Shown here: one piece after another, positions 57,285-64,000 of the stretch
Layout of the letters: the number at the start of each line of letters is the position of its first letter
How positions within the stretch are numbered: the stretch's first letter is position 1
From: Hesseltinella vesiculosa
Taxonomy: Eukaryota > Mucoromycota > Mucoromycetes > Mucorales > Cunninghamellaceae
Assembly: GCA_002104935.1 (NCBI GenBank)
Contig: MCGT01000024.1
Location: forward strand, 124,001-188,000
DNA length: 64,000 bases
Reading direction: 5' to 3'
Program-made: the position numbers and the translations under genes
Notes under the pieces: model-generated
Databases searched by the model: none
What the model saw: the letters and a program-made list of their open reading frames with translations, nothing else
What the model was told of the DNA's origin: nothing

Positions 57285-58796
57285 CTACGATTGTTTGCAT
57301 TCAGGAGCGTTTTCACCTTTGGATGGTTGCTATGAGAAAAAAAATGATGGTATTAGTTACGCTTACACTCATTCAAAAGAAAAAACAACTACTTACAGCA
57401 TCATCGTCATCGTCATCATCGTCGTCTTCATCATCATCCAGGCTGTCGCCATCTTCCGAGATATCATCATAAAAGTCATCTTCAAAGTCATCATCACCAG
57501 CAAAGTCTTCAAAGTCCAAGGCGCGGCCAGTGAAGTAGTCGACGGCATGGGGGATGATCTTGTCCTTGAATTCTTCACCCACTTCGTAGTCGGCTTCAAG
57601 CTTGGCATCCAAACCTTCGGCTTCCTCTTCATCCAATTCTTCGCTTTCATCAGGGAATTCGGGAGGGCTGAAGAAGTTGAAGAAACTTTCGGTAGGTACA
57701 GTGCGCTTGACAACACGAGTCTTGTTGGTGCCTAATGGAAAAAAAAAAAGAGTGAGCAACAGGGATGCAAGTTATCCTCGAGCGTCTTGCTTACCCTTGT
57801 GACGTTGCTTCTTGGTTTCGACAGCAATGGTGAGGTCCTTGCCTTCCTTCCAGTCGACGGAGCAGCCTTCGGCACGATCATAGACAAAGTCACCGCCATA
57901 GGCATGTTCTTGGTAGTAGTAAGTCTTGGAGAGAATGTCGTTGGAGAAGAAGTCGTTGGGGGCGAATTCGAATTCGATCTTGAACCCAGGCTTGTCCATG
58001 TATTGCATACGGATGTCGGTCAAATGTTGCAAGACTTGCTCGTCACGCTCGGTGATGGTATCGCTGATTTGAGGGTGGTTCTTCAAGCTGGTGAGCCAGA
58101 ATTCGGGAATACCTGTGGCCATGGCGTCTTCGTCTTCCTTGACAGAAGAAGGTTCGGGGATAGGGGCGCCTTGTTCTTCTTCTTCCAACTTCTTGCCTTG
58201 AGACACTTCATCGGCCGAAGGTTCGTATTGACCACGGATCACTTCAGATCGCTTGTTGTAAAGGGGTTGGTAAAGGGCCAAGTACTTCTTTTCCAAAGCC
58301 AAGACTTCTTCTTGGAATTGACCTTCCAATTCAGCATGCTTGCTTTGGAAGTACTTGAGACCAAACAACCGACGTTGAATGTTGGCAGGATATTGAGGGT
58401 TGTTGATACCTGGATAAATCAAAAAAAAAAAAAAAAAGGTTGGGACGGGGCGGAGAAAAAAAGTGTGGGGCTTTTTTTTTTTTTTTTTTTTGATAAAATA
58501 GCTTTACCTTGAGATTCCATAGCTTCAGAGATGCTGGTAAAGTTGGGACGGAAAGCAGAAGTGATGGGAGCGGCGTTGATGGGTGTGTTTTGGGGTGTAG
58601 GTGCTGAAGATGAGGTATTCTTAATATCCAAAGCTTATATAAAAAATTTTGAAACGAAGAGAAGGTTTGTCAGCTGTCAACACCACACACAAAAGAGGTC
58701 GGCTCGTTCATTTCTCTCGTTGTTTTGCCCTTTCTACGACACTTCTCTCTTTCTTTATACCAAGATCAGTTGTATGCTCTTACCTGCTTTGTCCAT
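57285..58796 (-). CDS. NAP1: Nucleosome assembly protein NAP1
   Basis: Five exons (58784-58796, 58508-58633, 57795-58409, 57397-57731, 57285-57329) give 377 residues. The NAP fold spans about 45-310 with NIQRRLFGLKYFQSKHAELE, FWLTSLKNHPQISDTITERD, HLTDIRMQYMDKPGFKIEFE, FFSNDILSKTYYYQ, KGTNKTRVVKRTVPTESFFN, and DYFTGRALDFEDF. A poly-Asp acidic tail follows. It is a histone H2A-H2B chaperone that shuttles between cytoplasm and nucleus. The last 15-codon exon encodes QPSKGENAPECKQS, matching the Cys-terminal box of animal NAP1-like proteins, so a prenylated tail is possible. The intron 58410-58507 contains a long A run and a long T run facing each other. Confidence 0.95.
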
Positions 58797-59473
58797 CAAG
58801 TATGAAAGAGAGGCGATGAAGAGAAAACAAAGAAAAGAGAAATGGAAAAGCCAAAAAAAAAGGACAAAAAACTTTTTTTGGGGTGCAAACGGGGGATGAA
58901 AAAAAAATGCTGGAAAACCCTTTTTCACTTTTGAGTCCTAATGGGAGATCTGTTCCGTTGTTTTGTTGGGTTTCACTCTTTGTGCTTTATTTTTCTTAAA
59001 CAACACCAACGCCTATTCTCTTATCGCTGCTGTTCATTCGATGTATTCTTGGTCCCTTTGGCTTTTTTCCTAAGTCCAAGTTCCCCGCTGGAAAAAAAAA
59101 AAGGAGACAAAAACCGCTTGCTAATCCACTCTGTTCATCCACCGCCACATAAACCAAACAATCCAAAACTGGATAGGTTTGCAACGTCATTTCAAGCAAT
59201 ATCCTCGGGTATTCCATCCCCAGCAACCCATGGTCCCACTTCTGCCTACCTTTTTCTTTTCGAATTGAAAAAAAAAAAAAAAAGGTCACCCAACGGAACT
59301 AAATTGGTTGGGGTCAATGCAATTCAAGATCAAACGTCGGCTCAACCCCAACACCTGTCCTACGCATGGGCCGTTCTTTTTTTTTTAAAATTTTTTAAAT
59401 TCATAAAAAATACGACAATGGATGAGGAGGGAGTAAAACGAGTGGGAAGTTGGAGTGTCAGCAGCGGCTGTCA
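58797..59473. other. Intergenic region between RAD23 and NAP1
   Basis: About 680 bp, both flanking genes on the minus strand; this is the NAP1 promoter and RAD23 3' side. Homopolymer-rich; a small repeat-like word AACAACACCAACGCC is unremarkable. No gene seen. Confidence 0.5.
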
Positions 59474-61268
59474 TTAGTCAAAGTTTTGGTGTTCAAAGAT
59501 ATAGTTTGCAGCCAATTCTATAAAATAAAAGAAATTGAATGTCTGCAAGCCTCTATCGAGGAGTGTCCATCAAACTACCTTCATTCTTATCGCAAGCAAA
59601 ATAAGCTTCAATAGCGATTGCTCGATCCACACCCAACTGTTCCAACTGCTCATAAAAAAAAAAGTGGGTGAGGATGCCACGTTGTCGAATTTCTTTGGAC
59701 CACCCCAAAACTTACTCGATCAATGGCTTCTTTTTCTTCTTGCGTGACCTTAAAAAAAAGGAGGTCAGTTTCATCCAGCTGTGTCAATGTGCCACGCGTC
59801 ACTTACTTGAATGACCTGTGATCCTTGAGGAATGGCACCTTCGCCTTCGTCACCTTCACCAGCTTCACCTGTCAAGGCACTCAGAAAACCATGAGGATCA
59901 GCATTGATGACGCTCAGCAATTCAGGGTTGCTGGCACCAATTTGTTGCAAAAGAGGCTGCAGCATGGCAGGGTTGCTTTGTACCAACTGCCGTAATTGCT
60001 GGAAATGAGGTGTTTGGCTCAATTGACTGAAATCCACGTTGGGTCGTTGTTGCTGTTGACCTTGCTGTGCAGCAGCATGGAACAAGTTCTGTGGCTGATC
60101 TAAAAGAATTCATCATGAGACAAATGGTCCAGTGTCTTTTTTGGCCATCAAACAATCTTTACTTGATGGGGGGGCCGACTCAGGCTCAGAGGCAAGTTCA
60201 GTGGAATCTTGCGCCGCAGCTTCTGATCGCTCTTGGAATTCACGCTCAATGCTTTCAGGAATACCCTAGAAGGAACAACAACAGCAAAAAAAAAAAAAAA
60301 AAGAAATGCTGCGTCAGCAACATTTTTCTCTTTCTTTGGATACTCACATTGTACAAGTACTCTACAGCACGGTCAGGATTGTTGAAACTGGCGCGTAAAG
60401 CTCGTTGGATCTGTTCCCGCTCAAAACCTAATTCCATCATATTCTGAATCACTGGTTCAAGAGCATTGCCTGTTACTAAAAGAAACGTATTGTGTTAGAT
60501 GGAATAACATAACAGCAAGAGAAAAAAGCAGTTACACAGTTGGTTGTCACCAGAAGTGTTGGTGTCAGCAGCAGGTGTTGTAGAAGGAGCAGCCGCGCTG
60601 GTGACATCGGTAGGTGTTGCGGTGGAAGCTGCAGGCTCTTCCTCTTTGACAGGTTTGGGTTCTTCTTTAGGTTTAGAAGCTTCAGCAGCAGGCTTGACAG
60701 GTTTCTGAGCAAAAGAAAACGTCAGTTCCATCTTTGTTTCGTCTCGTCACGCGGATCTTGTTATTATTGTTATTTTTTTTGTTAGTAATGATGGCTGTAC
60801 CTTTTTGGCAACCATAACCACAAGAAAATCCTTTTCGCTAATATCGTATTGCTCAATCGTCTTGGCATTATCCAGGATTTTGCCTAAAGATTGCTAAAAA
60901 AGTGAGTACTCATAATTTCAATCTTGCAATAAAAACCAATCAGCTCAACATCCCCTCTTCGCTCTTTTTTTCATACCAGAAAAGATAAGCTTTTGTGAAT
61001 CAACAGGATCGCCCTTGAGCTGTTCAATCTGCTCCTTCACAGACAGAATCTACAATTGTATAAAGTATAATAATAAAAAAATCAGTCCATCAATGTGTCC
61101 ATGTGTTATGTAAGCCAAAGAGATTACAGTGTCGGTGGGCTCAGCTTCCAAGGTAAGAGCTTCTTTGTGCAGGGTCTTCACAGTTAGTTTCTATAAAACA
61201 ACATAATAATAGTAAACATGTCAGTCACCACCGAAGCCATTAATTTATTCACTCTTCTGATTTACCAT
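59474..61268 (-). CDS. RAD23: UV excision repair/proteasome shuttle protein Rad23
   Basis: Eleven exons (61266-61268, 61128-61190, 60977-61049, 60801-60883, 60536-60704, 60348-60475, 60163-60265, 59807-60099, 59716-59748, 59579-59648, 59474-59517) give 353 residues. The first exon is the start codon alone. The UBL domain is residues 1-75 (MKLTVKTLHKEALTLEAEP, GDPVDSQKLIFSGKILDNAK). UBA1 is about 133-172 (IQNMMELGFEREQIQRALRA), the Rad4/XPC-binding domain about 230-282 (TPHFQQLRQLVQSNPAMLQP), and UBA2 about 306-353 (EAIDRLEQLGVDRAIAIEAY). It carries ubiquitylated substrates to the proteasome and stabilises Rad4 in nucleotide excision repair. Linkers are Ala/Pro/Glu-rich. Intron density is unusually high for a gene this short. 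Confidence 0.95.
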
Positions 61269-61466
61269 GGTGAAATAAATACAGGAGGGAAAATAAAGAA
61301 AAAGAGAGGCAGGGAATGGCTCAAGCGTGGCCAACGTCACCAACGTCTTCTGATTTCATTCACCGACCCCGCCCTTTTTTTTTCCTGCGGTCCAAAAGCC
61401 ACTAAGCCAAATCGTCCAAGCTTTGAATGTACAAAAAGGTCTTTAATATTAATTTTTTTTGCTTTG

Positions 61467-63885
61467 CTACAGGGTTGAAAAGGTAGGGTGGGGTTCTATT
61501 GACAACGCTAAAGAGAAAGGATCCATCATGGTAGGGTCCAGGAACGCATCGGTGAATGGATGTTGCGGCGGCTCGGTACTTGGCTGGCGACTGACGCCAC
61601 AGACGGTTTTGTCCACTTCGTCATGCGTATAATGGGAGTCTTCCTTGGGCGCCTCGACAGAGACATAGGAACTGGTGGAAGCAAGAGGGCTGTGTGAGAC
61701 CAGGTGCATGTCCACCGGCATCGTCAGCGACTCGGCGTCCATCCAGGAGATGGCAAACGGATCAAAAAAGGCAGCCATGCCCAGCTGATCCTGGGCAGTA
61801 AATTCAGGCAGCGGTGAGAGAATTGGCACCGAAAAAGCTGGGGATAGAGGGACAGCTGGTTGGGTAGTGAGCTGGCTCGATTTGGAAGCGTTGTATGCTT
61901 GTAAGCGATGCCGCACAGTTTCGATCGAACTCCAGTCCTTCCAGAGATAGTCGACCTTGTTGCAGAGCATATCCACAATCAAAAAGTAGTGCGACTGGAC
62001 GACTGTCTCGGGCGCCGCAATCAACGCTTCCAGACAGGTGTCCAATACCGACATCATCACACCTTGAGGCAAATACGGTTCGTCGACCGCCACAGCAGCA
62101 AACTCCAGCAAGTCGTCCAAGGCTGCATAGACCACAGGCAGCACAGGCTCCACATCTACCACACGATCGGGCTCGTAGAGCAGAAATACGTCAAACATCG
62201 AATCACATATACTGGCGGGGCTAGTGGCCGGACGAGTCGATCGCATGGTGTGGGTGTGGATGGTGTAAAGTCGCAAAACAGAATCGACGGTGAGTGCCTG
62301 GGTTCGGGACAAGTGGGCGCGATTCTGTGACAAGTGCTGGCCAAAATCTTGGAGCACCCGCTGGAATCTTGACTGGAGATTGTTCAGTCTTGGCAGACCA
62401 GCCACCCGAACACCTTTACGGGGGCCAAAGCTGAACACGTTCTTTCCAATCTCGGGCAATTCCCGGAGCATTTTGACGGTGAACACGCTGACGACCGTCA
62501 AAGTGTAAAAGGATTCCAAGAGGTGCGTGTACGTCTTGGGATCACGGGTATAACCATTGCTCAGTTCAAATTGGTAAGACACAGATTTCTCGGGTGTGCT
62601 GGGTGGAAACGCCAGGCGGCATTGTTCCAAAGTGTAGTCGGGAAGGTGACCATCTAATGGCAAAAAAAAAAAAAAAATGGTAGGCAGGTCTCTTCTTGGG
62701 CTTTCTTTTGCACTCTTACGATCAATACAGCCACGAACAGTGACATTAAAGGTACACCAGTATGCCATACGAATGAGCTCAGCCTCGACAGACGTCAGCT
62801 CGGTTATAAAAGTACCTTCCGCGATGCCCAGAGAGCGGCCTAGGATGGCTGCGAGAACCATGGTGCCCATGCCACGTTTTGGCAAACCAAAGGTTGAATC
62901 AAAAAGACCAAGGAGAACACTGGCCTGGTACTTGGAAAAGGAAGCGGCAGTGGTCGAGCGGTGGAGGAGGTCATGAGCGTATTCGAGGAATGGGTTGCGG
63001 TTCTCCTTGTCAATGGCATCCCAGAGCCGCACAGGCTTGTTGTCCAGCATTCGCGAAAAGTAAATGGTGGTCCCAAGGATCGCAGCCAACAACATTGGAT
63101 CAATGGTCTTCAGCCAATAACCTTGCAACACAAGCGTCTTGTTTAAAAGGAAAGCTTGCGGGTGGACCTAGGCAATGGAGAAAAAAAAGTTGAGCTCGCT
63201 CGTTTGCTTATTTTCGCTCGTGCTGTACCTTGAAGAAATTGTCGATAAGGGTAATGGCAGTGTCCGAGTCCAAGGAGGTCAAGGGGTTAAAGGTCAAAGG
63301 AGGTCGGATTTTTTCACCCAGAAACTTGAAGGCCAAGTCCAAAAAGACAGCCGCAGCCACAGGGTCGTAGAAGTTAAAATGTTTAATGCCAAGCGAGCTG
63401 ATGCGGGAGACAACGACATTGACAATTTCCATGGTGTTCCAGGCATGAAAGCCATACAGATCATACATGACAATATCTGGGATAAACGGGATGGCATGGA
63501 CGATGCGCTGTTCGGCCCATTGACGAATGGGCACGGTCATACGTTGAAAGAACGGCTCCAGGAACCCGCCAAGTGTCAGCGAATGGTTTGTGCTGATGTA
63601 TTTTGTATCGGTATGGATGGTATAGGACAGTGTCTCAAAGATGAAGTCATTGTAAAAGGCCTGTGGCTGCTTCTGCTTCCTTTCTTGTTTGAGCTTCACG
63701 AATCGATTCATAACAGCATTGTTGGCAGGTCGGCCAGCCTTACCAGGAGGCTGATAGGTGCAAGTGTCGTTTCGTTTGATGCAGCGATGACAAGGCGAAT
63801 GGCCATCGCATTTTACTTTTCTTGACCGGCAAGGCAAGCAGCTGATCTTTCGTTTGGCCACGATAAGTTGTCCGGTGTTAGACAT
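61467..63885 (-). CDS. Fungal Zn2Cys6 transcription factor
   Basis: Three exons (63229-63885, 62720-63167, 61467-62653) give 763 residues. Cys16-x2-Cys19-x6-Cys26-x5-Cys32-x2-Cys35-x6-Cys42 (CLPCRSRKVKCDGHSPCHRC) forms the binuclear zinc cluster that contacts CGG half-sites. It is followed by a basic linker (NRFVKLKQERKQKQ). The middle homology region covers about 90-450 (LGGFLEPFFQRMTV, KTIDPMLLAAILGTTIYFSR, AELIRMAYWCTFNVTVRGCI). The C-terminus is Ser/Pro/acidic and ends DPTMMDPFSLALSIEPHP, a plausible activation domain. Neighbouring genes do not reveal the regulated pathway. Confidence 0.92.
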
Positions 63886-64000
63886 GCGTATTCAAATGAA
63901 GGAAGAGCAGGAAGAAAAAAAAATGCCAGGAGCTTGGCCCTTTTTTTTTTTTTTTTTGGCCCCGCCTGCCCCGCCTTGGCACCATCAAAAAGCTGTCAAA
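63886..64000. other. Upstream region of the Zn2Cys6 gene, cut by the window edge
   Basis: Only 115 bp; contains A9 and T17 runs next to a G/C-rich block. No feature is supported. Confidence 0.4.

Overview
This window is nuclear DNA from a fungus. The genes are split by many short GT-AG introns (roughly 45-110 bp), there are very small exons (3-19 nt), poly-A and poly-T runs are everywhere, and the proteins are typical fungal housekeeping types. The mixture (Efr3, Sde2, a Fab1/PIKfyve kinase, a lipin, a NAP1 with an animal-like Cys-terminal box, a Zn2Cys6 activator) and the gene style suggest an early-diverging filamentous fungus, most likely Mucoromycota/Mucorales. That placement is inference; no rRNA or barcode locus is present.

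Layout. 1-2.7 kb: the N-terminus of a coiled-coil/Pro-rich protein and an ENT3-like epsin, both minus strand. 5.1-8.5 kb: UDP-glucose pyrophosphorylase (with a GC-AG intron) and a type II membrane glycosyltransferase, plus strand. 8.5-12.1 kb: gene-poor, with interspersed repeats and coding-like debris. 12.1-15.3 kb, minus: a phosphoesterase locus that reads as one gene, a secreted degenerate acid-phosphatase-like domain spliced in frame to an intact phospholipase-C-like domain. 15.3-18.4 kb: accessory patch with a 22-bp palindrome, a frameshifted ORF and an inverted-repeat unit around a Cys-rich ORF. 18.4-19.2 kb: RPL15. 20.9-29.7 kb: a very large FAB1. 30.0-30.6 kb: mitochondrial uL13. 32.0-32.8 kb: a dead Tc1/mariner transposase. 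32.8-36.1 kb: lipin. 37.3-41.9 kb: a GPI-type Cys-rich protein, dynein LC8 and an auxin-efflux-carrier-like protein. 42.4-45.5 kb: EFR3. 46.4-49.5 kb: a hypothetical protein and a secreted GPI-type protein with an HQxxH motif. 49.5-54.4 kb: gene-poor debris. 54.4-63.9 kb: a small membrane protein, SDE2, NAP1, RAD23 and a Zn2Cys6 regulator.

Several genes share a phosphoinositide/lipid theme (Fab1 makes PI(3,5)P2; Efr3 anchors the PI4-kinase; lipin makes diacylglycerol; the PLC-like enzyme; the ENTH epsin binds phosphoinositides), but they are dispersed and not an operon or cluster, so I read this as coincidence. Gene models were spliced by hand from consensus splice sites, reading frame and remembered family conservation. 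All multi-exon models close in frame; boundaries may be off by a few bases. Accessory stretches hold at least five copies of a dispersed repeat (about 150-300 bp).
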